This document shows, in pieces, positions 52,001-60,149 of a stretch of DNA of 64,000 nucleotides. The stretch is taken from NCBI GenBank assembly GCA_905480335.1, contig CAJQPY010000040.1, positions 1 through 64,000 of the forward strand. Reading direction: 5' to 3'. Position numbers and translations under genes: made by a program. This stretch comes from an uncultured Ilumatobacter sp. Lineage in GTDB: Bacteria; Actinomycetota; Acidimicrobiia; Acidimicrobiales; Ilumatobacteraceae. The number at the start of each line of letters is the position of its first letter. The first letter of the stretch is position 1. Under the pieces are notes generated by a model, which ran no database searches, was not told the DNA's origin, and saw only the letters and a list, made by a program, of their open reading frames with translations.

Positions 52001-53356
52001 ATGACCGACACTGTTGGGCAACCAGTAAAGGTTCGCGGCATCAGCCGGGCCAAGGCAGCCGAACCCGAATTCGGCACGACGCCCATCGCTGGCGACCGGT
52101 ACTGGGCGCCAGAGTTCGCCCGGCTCGAAGCCGACACCCTCTGGCCCCGCGTGTGGCAAGTTGCGGGCCGAGTTGACCAGATTCCGGATCCCGGTGACTA
52201 CGTCACCTACGAGATCGGCCGCGACTCGGTGATCGCCGTGCGCGGGGAGGACCATCGGGTTCGGGTGTTCTTCAACGTCTGTCAACACCGAGGCAACCGG
52301 CTGGTCACCGCCGAGGTGGGCACACTCGTGACCGGGGAGTTCCAGTGCGCCTATCACGGCTGGCGTTTCGGCACCGACGGCAATCTCAACTGGGTTCCTG
52401 ACGAGGACGACTTCCCGCAGGGCAGCCCGTGTGGCGTCCGCAACCTGATCGAGATGTCGTCCGACACGTGGGCGGGATTCATCTGGTTCAACATGGACCG
52501 CGACGCTGCGCCACTGCGTGACTGGCTCGATCCGGTTGCCGATCACCTCGACGCGTATCAGATGGAGAATATGAAGCGGACTCACTGGGTGACCGTGGAG
52601 GGCGAGTTCAACTGGAAGTGCGTGCAGGACAATTTCAACGAGAGCTATCACCTGCCGTACGTACACCCGCAAACACTTGCGTCGATGAACGAACACCACA
52701 GTGGCTGCCAGTTCGACCTCTACCCCTCGGGTCACGCCCGCATGCTCATGCCGGGTGGTGGGCCGGGGCCGCAGTACACGGGCAAGCCCGAGCGGACGCT
52801 CAAGAGCCTGGCAGCTGACCTGGAGTTCTGGGGCGTCGATCCCGAATCGCATCGTGACGATCTGCAGGGTCTCCGCATTGCGTTGCAGCAGGCCAAGCGC
52901 GAGCTTGGCGGTGATAAGGGGTACGACTTCTCGATGTACTCCGACGAGCAGTTGACCGACAACTACCACTACACGGTGTTCCCGAATATTTCGTTCAGCA
53001 TGAAGCCTGACGGCTGCATCTGGCTGCGGGCGACCCCGCACCCCACCGACCCGCAGAAGTGTTACTTCGACATGTGGTACCTGACACTTTTCCCGCAGGG
53101 CTCGAGCGAGTACTTCTCGAACTCGATGAAGGACTGGGTGTCGGTCGAGCACCAGGTCGAACACCAGACCGGTATCGCCGGCGAGGTGTCGTGTGGCCCG
53201 GGTATTGATCAAGACGTTGCGATCTGGAACACCCAGCAGCAGGGTTTGCGTTCACGCGGATTCCGCGGCGAATACATGCCGTGGCAGGAGCGGAGGATCC
53301 GTTTCTTCCACGACAACATCGACAAGTTGATAGCGCGGGGAGCGCTTGATGGCTGA
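52001..53356 (+). CDS. Rieske [2Fe-2S] ring-hydroxylating oxygenase, alpha subunit
   Basis: A 451-residue large subunit with Rieske ligands C94-x-H96 and C116-x2-H119. The mononuclear iron motif is NWKCVQDNFNESYHLPYVHP. It is of a different subgroup from those at 24194 and 49871, with the N-terminal WQVAGRVDQIPDPGDYVTYE. GAGGGG precedes the ATG at 52001. The gene overlaps a Rieske ferredoxin gene by 8 bp, its likely electron donor. The reductase is not in the window. Confidence 0.93.
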   Translation: MTDTVGQPVKVRGISRAKAAEPEFGTTPIAGDRYWAPEFARLEADTLWPRVWQVAGRVDQIPDPGDYVTYEIGRDSVIAVRGEDHRVRVFFNVCQHRGNRLVTAEVGTLVTGEFQCAYHGWRFGTDGNLNWVPDEDDFPQGSPCGVRNLIEMSSDTWAGFIWFNMDRDAAPLRDWLDPVADHLDAYQMENMKRTHWVTVEGEFNWKCVQDNFNESYHLPYVHPQTLASMNEHHSGCQFDLYPSGHARMLMPGGGPGPQYTGKPERTLKSLAADLEFWGVDPESHRDDLQGLRIALQQAKRELGGDKGYDFSMYSDEQLTDNYHYTVFPNISFSMKPDGCIWLRATPHPTDPQKCYFDMWYLTLFPQGSSEYFSNSMKDWVSVEHQVEHQTGIAGEVSCGPGIDQDVAIWNTQQQGLRSRGFRGEYMPWQERRIRFFHDNIDKLIARGALDG

Positions 53357-53729
53357 TATCGACGCCGAGATCGAACTCGGTGACCTGAGCGACCTTGCCG
53401 ACGGTGAGATGCGCTGCTTCGAGAACATCGGACCCGACGGCATCGTCGTGTGTCGCTCCGGCGGAGCGCTTTACGCGCTCACCGATAACTGCTCGCACGC
53501 CGACACGCCGCTCAGCGAGGGTCGTCTGCGCGGGTTCGGGCTCACCTGCCCGTTGCACGGGGCATCCTTTGACGTCCGCGATGGATCCCACTCCGGTCCG
53601 CCGGCGTGGGAGGGCGTCGGGTGTCACCAGGTCACCGAGTCAGATGGCGTGGCTGTCGTGGTGCTCGCCGAACGCTCTGGCGGCGATGACGGTCCGTCGG
53701 CCGACGGCAGCCGGATGCAGTCCCGCTGA
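53349..53729 (+). CDS. Rieske-type [2Fe-2S] ferredoxin
   Basis: A 126-residue small iron-sulfur protein with C48-x-H50 and C67-x2-H70 (CSHADTPLSEGRL and CPLHGASFDV). It carries one electron at a time from a flavin reductase to the oxygenase. The ATG at 53349 overlaps the oxygenase stop; a TTG one codon before is a less likely start. It ends in a Gly/Asp/Ser-rich tail of about 20 residues. It is the only ferredoxin gene in the window, although four Rieske oxygenases and two P450s need donors. Confidence 0.93.
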   Translation: MADIDAEIELGDLSDLADGEMRCFENIGPDGIVVCRSGGALYALTDNCSHADTPLSEGRLRGFGLTCPLHGASFDVRDGSHSGPPAWEGVGCHQVTESDGVAVVVLAERSGGDDGPSADGSRMQSR

Positions 53730-53785
53730 GAGTTTCTGCGGCTCCGACTCCCGATGGCCAAGGCGCGGCTCACTAGCTTCGCCGC

Positions 53786-54883
53786 ATGAGTACGTTCCCG
53801 ACGACTGCCACCGAGATCACCGCAAAATGGATGACCGAAGCGTTACGGAGCTCGGACACGATCGGACCGGACACCACGGTCCAATCGGTCTCGGTTGACC
53901 CCGGTGCTGCCGGCGTCGGCTTCATGGGTGAGGTCGACGGCGTCGGGATCACCTACTCGGGGGACGCAGAGGGGGCGCCAGCGCATGTGATGGCGAAGTT
54001 TGCCACGAACGTGCCGGAGATCCGGACGATGATGCATCCGACGCGCGTGTACGAACGAGAGCATCGCTTCTACGAACAGCTTGCCGCAGAGACTCCGGTC
54101 CGAACACCCGAGGTGTACCACGTCACCTGTGACGTCTCGGATGACCCGATGGCGGAGCGGTACATGCTGCTGCTGGAGGATCTTGGTGGCCTCGAGTTGG
54201 GTGATCAGCTTGCAGGGGTGACGCCTGAGCAGGCCGAATCAGCGCTTGTCGGTCTCGCTCGCCATCACGCACGGTTCTGGAATCGCAACGGACTCGAGAA
54301 TGTTCCGTTCGCGCCCACGATCAACGGTCCTCTCAACAAGGCTGGCCAAGGCATTTACGAGTCGTCACTGCCGGGTTTTAAGGAGGTCTTCGGTGACGCG
54401 CTCTTGCCCGAGATGGTGCCGGTCGCCGAGGCGTACGGCGCCAACCACCCGTTGCTCCTCGACCGATTCGCGGCGATGCCCCACACGCTCGTGCACTTCG
54501 ACTACCGGGCCGACAACCTGTTCTTCGACACGGATGGCTCAGTCGTCGTGATCGACTGGCAGTCAATCAGCATCGGCGGGGGCTCGGCCGATGTCGGCTA
54601 TTTCCTCGGGCAGAACCTCGCCGTGGCCGACCTCCGGGCACACGAGGATGATCTGCTGCATCGCTACCATGACACGCTCGTCGCCGAGGGCGTGAGCGGG
54701 TACGAGTTCGAGCAGTTCTACAACGACTACCGCATGGCCGTGCTCTACGGCTGGGTGATTCCCGTCTTTGCAGTCGGTTCGCTCGACACATCTAGCGAAC
54801 GCGCGATGGCACTTTGGACCGCTGTCCTCGAACGGATTCAAGATGCAATTTTCCACCACAACGCACAGGAGTTCATCGCATGA
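53786..54883 (+). CDS. Ecdysteroid-kinase-like/APH-family phosphotransferase, second copy
   Basis: A 365-residue kinase-fold protein. HVMAKFATN near residues 67-75 supplies the ATP lysine, YMLLLEDLG the hinge, His237, Asp239 and Asn244 (HFDYRADN) the catalytic loop, and Asp257 the metal site in VIDWQ. It is related to 44318-45430, and both begin with TWM/KWMTEALRSS-like segments. It lies between a Rieske system and an SDR whose start overlaps its stop. It probably phosphorylates a hydroxyl on the shared substrate or uses CoA- or steroid-like alcohols. Confidence 0.85.
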   Translation: MSTFPTTATEITAKWMTEALRSSDTIGPDTTVQSVSVDPGAAGVGFMGEVDGVGITYSGDAEGAPAHVMAKFATNVPEIRTMMHPTRVYEREHRFYEQLAAETPVRTPEVYHVTCDVSDDPMAERYMLLLEDLGGLELGDQLAGVTPEQAESALVGLARHHARFWNRNGLENVPFAPTINGPLNKAGQGIYESSLPGFKEVFGDALLPEMVPVAEAYGANHPLLLDRFAAMPHTLVHFDYRADNLFFDTDGSVVVIDWQSISIGGGSADVGYFLGQNLAVADLRAHEDDLLHRYHDTLVAEGVSGYEFEQFYNDYRMAVLYGWVIPVFAVGSLDTSSERAMALWTAVLERIQDAIFHHNAQEFIA

Positions 54884-55719
54884 GCAACGGATCAGGTCGA
54901 CTCGACGGCAAGGTCGCTGTCATCACTGGCGCAGCGAGCGGGATCGGTGCCGGCACGGCGCGCGTGTTCGTGCGAGAAGGAGCGAAAGTCGTCGTCGCCG
55001 ATCTGCAGGACGACGCAGGGCGGTTACTTGTCAATGAACTCGGCGATGCCGCACGGTTCACTCACTGCGACGTGACCAGCGAGGATGACATCGCGTCGGC
55101 GGTCGACCTTGCGGTTGACGAGTTCGGGCGTCTCGACGTGATGTTCAACAATGCCGGCATCGTCGGCATCGTCGGGAAGATCTCCGAGATGCCCGTCGAC
55201 GCATGGGACAACACGATGTCGATTCTGCTGCGCGGCGTCTTCCTCGGCACCAAGCATGCCGCCCGGGTGATGCAGGAGCAGGGCTCGGGCGTGATCATCA
55301 GTACGTCGAGCACCGCCGGCATCCTCGGTGGCCTCGGACCGCACGTCTACACGGCGGCGAAGCATGGTGTGATCGGGCTCACTAAGTCGGTGGCGAACGA
55401 GTTGGCACCGTACGGCATCCGCGTCAACGCAATCTCGCCCGGCAACACGGTGACTGCGATGACTGCAGCAGTGACGACGGGCGACGCGGACAACACAGCT
55501 GATACCGAGAAAAGTATCGCCAAGGGATCACCGCTCGGCTACGCCGGCGTACCCGACGACATCGCTGCTGCGGCGCTTTACTTGGCGAGTGACGACTCGC
55601 GGTACGTGTCAGGCCACACCCTTGTGGTCGACGCCGGCCAGACCACCGCGGGCATGACCCCGCAGCGTTTCAATACCGGCCCCAGCCGCCAGTTTCATGA
55701 GGCTGGCCGCGTTACTTGA
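54880..55719 (+). CDS. SDR family oxidoreductase
   Basis: A 279-residue classical SDR with TGAASGIG (17-24), NNAG (90-93), Ser143/Ser144 and catalytic Tyr157 and Lys161 in YTAAK. It resembles NAD-dependent hydroxysteroid or cyclopentanol dehydrogenases in its VADLQDDAG cofactor specificity loop (acidic Asp after the second strand suggests NAD). It overlaps the kinase-like gene as ATGA. It converges with the LLM gene at 55769; a weak 6-bp hairpin (55749-55768) lies between. Confidence 0.91.
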   Translation: MSNGSGRLDGKVAVITGAASGIGAGTARVFVREGAKVVVADLQDDAGRLLVNELGDAARFTHCDVTSEDDIASAVDLAVDEFGRLDVMFNNAGIVGIVGKISEMPVDAWDNTMSILLRGVFLGTKHAARVMQEQGSGVIISTSSTAGILGGLGPHVYTAAKHGVIGLTKSVANELAPYGIRVNAISPGNTVTAMTAAVTTGDADNTADTEKSIAKGSPLGYAGVPDDIAAAALYLASDDSRYVSGHTLVVDAGQTTAGMTPQRFNTGPSRQFHEAGRVT

Positions 55720-55768
55720 CGCTGCTCTGTCGCGATCCCCGACGGTTGGCCCCGCCCCAAAACGGGGC

Positions 55769-56659
55769 TCAAACCCGAGGCGCAGAAAGTTCGAGGCGCT
55801 CGGCGACCTCGGCAAAGAAATCGAGGTGGGCCTCGATCGAGTCGCGGCCAGCGCCCATCGAGACAGTCGCAAAATGAGTGCCACCGGCGTCTCTCCACCG
55901 CTCGGCGTGGTTCGCCGTGTTGTTGATCGTGGGAACGCGGAGCGCCAGGTATTCGAGGCCGAAGCCGTCGAGTGAGCAGCCCTTTTCGGTGGCTTCGTTG
56001 CGCAGCGCAGCCAAAGCATCGTGCACCGCTGACTCTTTTCCGGCGAACATGAATCCATCGCCGCGAGTGACGCCGCGGCGGAACGCCGGCGGGCTAAACC
56101 CCCCGACCCAGATCGGGATGTTTCGTTTCGGCGCGGGCAGCACGACGCCTCGATCGAGCCGATCGAACTCACCGTCGTATGATGTGACTTCGCCCCGCCA
56201 CAGGCTGCGCAGAATGCCGATCTGTTCATCGGCGCGCTGACCGCGTCGGGCGAACGATTGGCCCAAAGCGTTGTATTCGACGTAGTTCCACCCGACGCCG
56301 ACGCCCAACCGCAGCCGGCCGCCCGACAGCAGATCGAGATCGGCAGACTGCTTTGCAACGAGCACGGTTTGACGCTGAGGGAGGATGAGCACGCCGGTGG
56401 CAAACTCCAATCGATCAGTGATTCCCGCAAGGTACGCAAACATTACGAATGGGTCGTGGAACGGATCGTGCTCGGTGTACGGGCCCGTCAGGGCCGGCTC
56501 TCGGTCGGCGTGCACGGCACCGACGACGTGGTCATAGGCGAGCAGATAGTCGTAGCCGAGGGATTCGGCGGCCAGGCCTATGCGGCGGACGGCGTCGGGG
56601 TCGCCGCGTAATTCGGTCTGTGGGTACACCGCACCGATCTTCATGTGGGGCCGTGTCAT
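55769..56659 (-). CDS. LLM-class F420-dependent oxidoreductase
   Basis: A 296-residue luciferase-like barrel. MKIGAVYPQTELRGDP opens it, followed by YDYLLAYDHVVGAVH, LEFATGVLILPQRQTVLVAK, and the signature GGRLRLGVGVGWNYVEY. IPIWVGGFSPPAFRRGV is the later substrate strand. The start overlaps the SnoaL-like stop (ATGA). It is the distal gene of a three-gene minus-strand unit. A downstream Met six codons on is possible but less coupled. Confidence 0.9.
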   Translation of the reverse strand: MTRPHMKIGAVYPQTELRGDPDAVRRIGLAAESLGYDYLLAYDHVVGAVHADREPALTGPYTEHDPFHDPFVMFAYLAGITDRLEFATGVLILPQRQTVLVAKQSADLDLLSGGRLRLGVGVGWNYVEYNALGQSFARRGQRADEQIGILRSLWRGEVTSYDGEFDRLDRGVVLPAPKRNIPIWVGGFSPPAFRRGVTRGDGFMFAGKESAVHDALAALRNEATEKGCSLDGFGLEYLALRVPTINNTANHAERWRDAGGTHFATVSMGAGRDSIEAHLDFFAEVAERLELSAPRV

Positions 56660-57177
56660 CTAGGCGCTCCGATTACCCCGGTACCCGGAGTCATGTTGGT
56701 CGTGTCGGTGGCGAGTTTCATGATCGCCTCGTTTCCGCGTCGCCACCACACAGTGAGTTGTACCGCATCGATCCGCCAGCGGTCGTCGTCGTCCTGTACG
56801 AGGTGGTCGTCGTAGTAGCCGCCGATCGTGAACTCCGGATCGGCGCTCCCGGTGTGCGCCTCGAGGTCGTCACGCCACAGGAAGTGCGCAGCTTGCATGT
56901 ACATACGGCAGCGAGCTTCAGCGCCATCGATCTCCACGAGCGCGTTACTCATGGTGTGTTGGGTGGCGTCGAGACCCGTGAAGAGTGGGGTGACTATCCC
57001 GATCCAGGCGTCGACACCCATCGTCGACGGTGGACGTCCGTTGTACGACGAGTAGTCGAAGGCGATTTCGGCAGGTGGCGGCACGAAGATCGTTCGATAG
57101 CTGACCCAGTCGCGTTGGTCGATGCCGTACGCGAATCGGTAGACGACCTCGGCGACGTCGACTCGTGAATCGTGCAT
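56656..57177 (-). CDS. SnoaL-like/NTF2-fold protein
   Basis: A 173-residue protein of the SnoaL-like 4 type. VAEVVYRFAYGIDQRDWVSYRT is the opening helix, FDYSSYNGRPPSTMGVDAWI the lid, and TQHTMSNALVEIDGAEARCR the first strands; FTIGGYYDDHLVQDDDRWRI ends the sheet. Such proteins include dehydratases, isomerases and Rieske beta-like subunits. It lies between two LLM enzymes and overlaps the downstream one by 4 bp; the upstream gap is 10 bp. Confidence 0.85.
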   Translation of the reverse strand: MHDSRVDVAEVVYRFAYGIDQRDWVSYRTIFVPPPAEIAFDYSSYNGRPPSTMGVDAWIGIVTPLFTGLDATQHTMSNALVEIDGAEARCRMYMQAAHFLWRDDLEAHTGSADPEFTIGGYYDDHLVQDDDDRWRIDAVQLTVWWRRGNEAIMKLATDTTNMTPGTGVIGAPR

Positions 57178-57187
57178 CCAATCCTCC

Positions 57188-58075
57188 TCAGAGCACGTAG
57201 GGGGCCAGGGCGGTGAGGGAGTTGGGCGTCATCGCGCTGATCGACACCGATGAGATCCCCAGCGACTCCAGCCATGCGAGTCCCTCCGCAACGTGCCCGG
57301 GTGCGCCGAAGAATCGCCGGAAGAGTCCGCCGCCGGAGCGCATCGCATCGCCGACTTGCGTGGTCACCGGGTCGTCACCCACGCTCAGCATCATGAAGAT
57401 CGACATCTCGATGTCGGGGCGAACAGAACGGACCTGCTCGATGAGTTCGATCAGGTGCTCGTCCGGAACGCCGGCCATCACTTCGAGGTCGAGCGAACCG
57501 CCCTTCGTGGCTGCGCTTTGCGCCTTGAGTTCCACCCGATCTAAATGCGGGGTGACCTCTCGAATCGTCCGTGGGCCGCCGACGGAGCCGACGAGGAGTG
57601 GCGGCGACTCCGAGGTCGGCCCGACCATCGGCACATTGATGTCGTAGTAGTCGCCGCTGAACCGACAGGCGCCCTCATGCATCAGGGTTCGAATGATTTT
57701 CGCCGACTCGGCAAACATTCCAGCCCGTTCCCTGGGCGGCGGGTACCGCAACCCCGACCCTGTGATCTCTTCGTCGGCCCACCCGGCACCGAGCCCGAGC
57801 TCGAATCGCCCGTCGCTCACCTGCTGCAGCTGGAGTGCCGCCTGAGCGACTTCGACCGGAGTGCGCAGCAGGTTGTTGACGAAGGCAGTCGAAATCGTCA
57901 CCTCGGTAGTCGCCATTGCCATGGCCGTCGCACTCACCCAAACGTGGGGATATGCGCGGTGGGGCATGAAGACATGGTCGGCAACCGACAGCGCATGCCA
58001 GCCTTCTCGTTCGCGTTCGCTTGCCCACACCGCGGGGTCGTCCTCGACACCCAAAAGGTTGACGGTGAAGCGCAT
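57188..58075 (-). CDS. LLM-class F420-dependent oxidoreductase
   Basis: A 295-residue luciferase-like barrel. It begins MRFTVNLLGVEDDPAVWASE, has HALSVADHVFMPHRAYPHVW, and the signature SDGRFELGLGAGWADEEI followed by PPPRERAGMFAE. It belongs to the F420-type group. The ATG at 58075 is preferred to a TTG one codon earlier. It is the first gene of the minus-strand unit and stands back to back with the ribosomal-protein block. Confidence 0.9.
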   Translation of the reverse strand: MRFTVNLLGVEDDPAVWASEREREGWHALSVADHVFMPHRAYPHVWVSATAMAMATTEVTISTAFVNNLLRTPVEVAQAALQLQQVSDGRFELGLGAGWADEEITGSGLRYPPPRERAGMFAESAKIIRTLMHEGACRFSGDYYDINVPMVGPTSESPPLLVGSVGGPRTIREVTPHLDRVELKAQSAATKGGSLDLEVMAGVPDEHLIELIEQVRSVRPDIEMSIFMMLSVGDDPVTTQVGDAMRSGGGLFRRFFGAPGHVAEGLAWLESLGISSVSISAMTPNSLTALAPYVL

Positions 58076-58560
58076 CAACTCGATGCTATGCCGCTTCGGC
58101 GGGCCCTACGGAATCAGACCTCAGATGTCGAACCCGATGGCCGTCGGTGTTTGTAGGGGGTCGTAAGTATTGGACGATGCCGTGATCACCAAGCCAGCCG
58201 ATTACCGGGCATCCGGTCGATGCGTTGAGCATCCGCGACGAGAGATCCTGACGTCGGCCGGTCGTTTCTCGCGACGAGTACTCTGAAGGTGCTCTTTCCG
58301 ACCCTGATGGGCCAGCGACGACGGCGCGATGTGGCCGGCGAGGGTGGGATCGTCGAGCCGGAAGTCGGTTGAGAGCATGATTGCGTCAATGGGTCCATCA
58401 TCGAGCGCGAAGAATGATCAGTCCATGCAGTTACCCGACTGACCTGAGGCCAGGAGAACCTCCACAACTTCTTCATCAAGACACATTTTGAGCGGTCAAC
58501 CAGCTCGGTCCGTGACGATCGGTAGCGAAACGGCCGAATCGCCCGTATCTTTTTACCTAC
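58076..58560. other. Gap of 485 bp without a supported gene
   Basis: No frame shows a secure family. A minus-strand frame at about 58202-58430 reads protein-like (LDDGPIDAIMLSTDFRLDDP) but has no good start and a stop just upstream; it may be a relic. The right end, with the A/T-rich stretch CTTTTTACCTACATATAC near 58549, probably carries the rplJ promoter, but no firm -35/-10 pair was fixed. Confidence 0.5.
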
Positions 58561-58564
58561 ATAT

Positions 58565-58735
58565 ACGGTTCTCGCCGAAGACCGTTGGTCCGCTCCGAGC
58601 GGGTAATGACTTCTAAGTCGCCAACCGAGGTGCATGCCTTCGAAGTTCATGCGCTCCAGTCGATTTCGATTGGTTGCAGCGCATCGCTCCTCGTTGGTGT
58701 TCGCACATGATGCGAGCGCCCCGAGTTGCAGCGAG
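58565..58735 (+). promoter_or_regulatory. L10-type ribosomal-protein leader upstream of rplJ
   Basis: The long leader before rplJ holds CCGAAGACCGTTGGTC (58575-58590) and, after GGGTAATGACTTCTAAGTCG, the matching CCAACCGAGG (58621-58630). GTTGG at 58584-58588 pairs with CCAAC at 58621-58625, enclosing a GC-rich hairpin. A further small hairpin (58632-58652) follows. Position and layout match the L10 leader by which free L10(L12)4 represses its own mRNA. The exact fold was judged by eye. Confidence 0.6.
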
Positions 58736-58749
58736 AGGAGGTAATGCAC

Positions 58750-59289
58750 ATGTCAGAAGGAAACGCACCACGCCCCGACAAGGTGGCAGTGGTTGAAGAA
58801 GTTGCCGCAAAGCTCAACTCAGCCAGCGCGGTGTTTGTCTCGGAATACCGGGGTCTCACCGTGAGTCAGCTCGCCGATCTGCGAAAGCCCCTGCGGGAAT
58901 CCGGAGCCGAGCACAAGGTGTACAAGAACACACTCGTCAAGCTGGCGGCCACAGCCGCCGGCATGGAGGGACTGATCGAACACCTGACCGGCCCGACCGC
59001 CCTCACATTCGTGACGGGCGACGTCGCCGCGTCGGCCAAGGCGCTTACTGAGCAGGCCAAGACCACACCGGCCCTTGTCATCAAAGGCGGCATGATGGGT
59101 GAAACCGTCATGTCGGCAGAGGATCTGAAGGTTCTCGCCGATCTGCCGCCGCGCGAAGTGTTGCTGGCGAAGTTTGCCGGCGCACTGCAGGCACCACTGG
59201 TCAAGACCGCAGGTCTGCTCCAGGCGCTGCCCCGCAACTTCGCTTACGGCCTCAGCGCCCTTGTTCAGAAGCAAGAAGAAACTGCCTGA
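58750..59289 (+). CDS. rplJ: Ribosomal protein L10
   Basis: A 179-residue large-subunit stalk-base protein that binds 23S rRNA and anchors L12 dimers. [20 protein letters not shown] is the usual N-terminus, and [20 protein letters not shown] the conserved core. AGGAGG at 58736-58741 is 8 bases before the ATG at 58750, so this start is preferred over an ATG at 58744. The C-terminal helix that binds L12 ends KQEETA. rplK and rplA do not precede it; instead there is the long leader. rplL follows after 68 bp. Confidence 0.97.
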   Translation: MSEGNAPRPDKVAVVEEVAAKLNSASAVFVSEYRGLTVSQLADLRKPLRESGAEHKVYKNTLVKLAATAAGMEGLIEHLTGPTALTFVTGDVAASAKALTEQAKTTPALVIKGGMMGETVMSAEDLKVLADLPPREVLLAKFAGALQAPLVKTAGLLQALPRNFAYGLSALVQKQEETA

Positions 59290-59357
59290 ACATCCCTTAC
59301 TCCTGGGGCGCCGTATGGCCCCCATTTAATAACGTTAGAACTGAAAGAGAGAACAAC

Positions 59358-59735
59358 ATGTCTCAGGATGAAATCCTCGACGCAATTTCCAACATGACGG
59401 TGATCGAGCTCAAGGGCCTCCTTGACGCCTTCGAAGAGAAGTTCGATGTCACTGCTGCTGCCCCCATGGCAGTCGCAGCAGCAGCTCCTGCGGCTGGCGG
59501 CGACGCTGGCGGCGGCGAAGAGCAAAGCGAATTCGACGTGATCCTCAACGGCGCCGGCGCCCAGAAGATTCAGGTCGTCAAGGTCGTCAAGGATCTGCTC
59601 GGCGTTGGTCTCAAGGACGCCAAGGACCTTGTAGACGGTGCCCCGAAGCCGCTCTTGGAGAAGGCCCCCAAGGCCGATGCTGAGGCAGCCAAGGCCAAGC
59701 TGGAAGAGGTCGGCGCAGACGTCGAACTGAAGTGA
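59358..59735 (+). CDS. rplL: Ribosomal protein L7/L12
   Basis: A 125-residue stalk protein that recruits translation GTPases. The N-terminal dimerisation domain is [20 protein letters not shown], the Ala/Gly hinge is around residues 35-55, and the C-terminal domain has [20 protein letters not shown] and the typical [20 protein letters not shown] precedes the ATG. The intergenic region before rpoB carries a terminator-like hairpin and a separate promoter. Confidence 0.98.
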   Translation: MSQDEILDAISNMTVIELKGLLDAFEEKFDVTAAAPMAVAAAAPAAGGDAGGGEEQSEFDVILNGAGAQKIQVVKVVKDLLGVGLKDAKDLVDGAPKPLLEKAPKADAEAAKAKLEEVGADVELK

Positions 59736-59784
59736 TCTCGTGCGCCTCGGGCGTGCAGTTCCCTTCAAAGTAAAAGCCTGAATG

Positions 59785-59810
59785 GAGCCCGGCGGGAAAC
59801 CGCCGGGCTC
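59785..59810 (+). terminator. rplL-rpoB intergenic hairpin
   Basis: Perfect 11-bp stem GAGCCCGGCGG (59785-59795) with 59800-59810 and a GAAA tetraloop, 50 bp after the rplL stop. It is where many bacteria have a partial attenuator that lowers rpoBC relative to the ribosomal proteins. No T-run follows. Confidence 0.75.
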
Positions 59811-59876
59811 GTTCGCGTCGGCGCCGCAAAATCGCTGCAGCAACATTGCAGTTTGAGGGCCTTGCAAAGAGAGCCC

Positions 59877-59905
59877 TTGACACGGAGGCTTGGTTTCCCT
59901 ACCTT
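59877..59905 (+). promoter_or_regulatory. Candidate sigma-70-type promoter for rpoB
   Basis: Consensus -35 TTGACA at 59877-59882 and a -10-like TACCTT at 59900-59905, with exactly 17 bp between them. Transcription would begin near 59912, giving a leader of about 240 nt before rpoB. It lies between the rplL hairpin and rpoB, so rpoBC could be transcribed separately from rplJL. Confidence 0.65.
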
Positions 59906-60149
59906 AACTCGCAAATCAGTGCGGTCGTCGTCACGTTCGGCCGATCGAAATTGCCAGACTCGTTCGAGAGAGCTCCGAGTCTGGTTGACGTTGCGTGCTC
60001 GGCCTGGCTAGACTTGCTCGTTGCCGTGCGCGTCAGTCTCCTCTGTTCTTCCTCAGGTAAGACACGTCGCGTGCGGTTGCTGGCAGCACCCACAATGACG
60101 TCGTCCATTCCAGCCGTGGCGACGTCGAAGACCCTATGGAGAGTGATCT

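Noticed and set aside
55749-55768. GCCCCG...CGGGGC hairpin between converging genes
   Set aside because: Only 6 bp, overlapping the region next to the LLM stop; too weak to list as a terminator.
58202-58432. Minus-strand frame with protein-like stretch LDDGPIDAIMLSTDFRLDDP
   Set aside because: No start signal, a stop directly upstream and no family recognised; at most a relic, so it is mentioned only in the gap entry.
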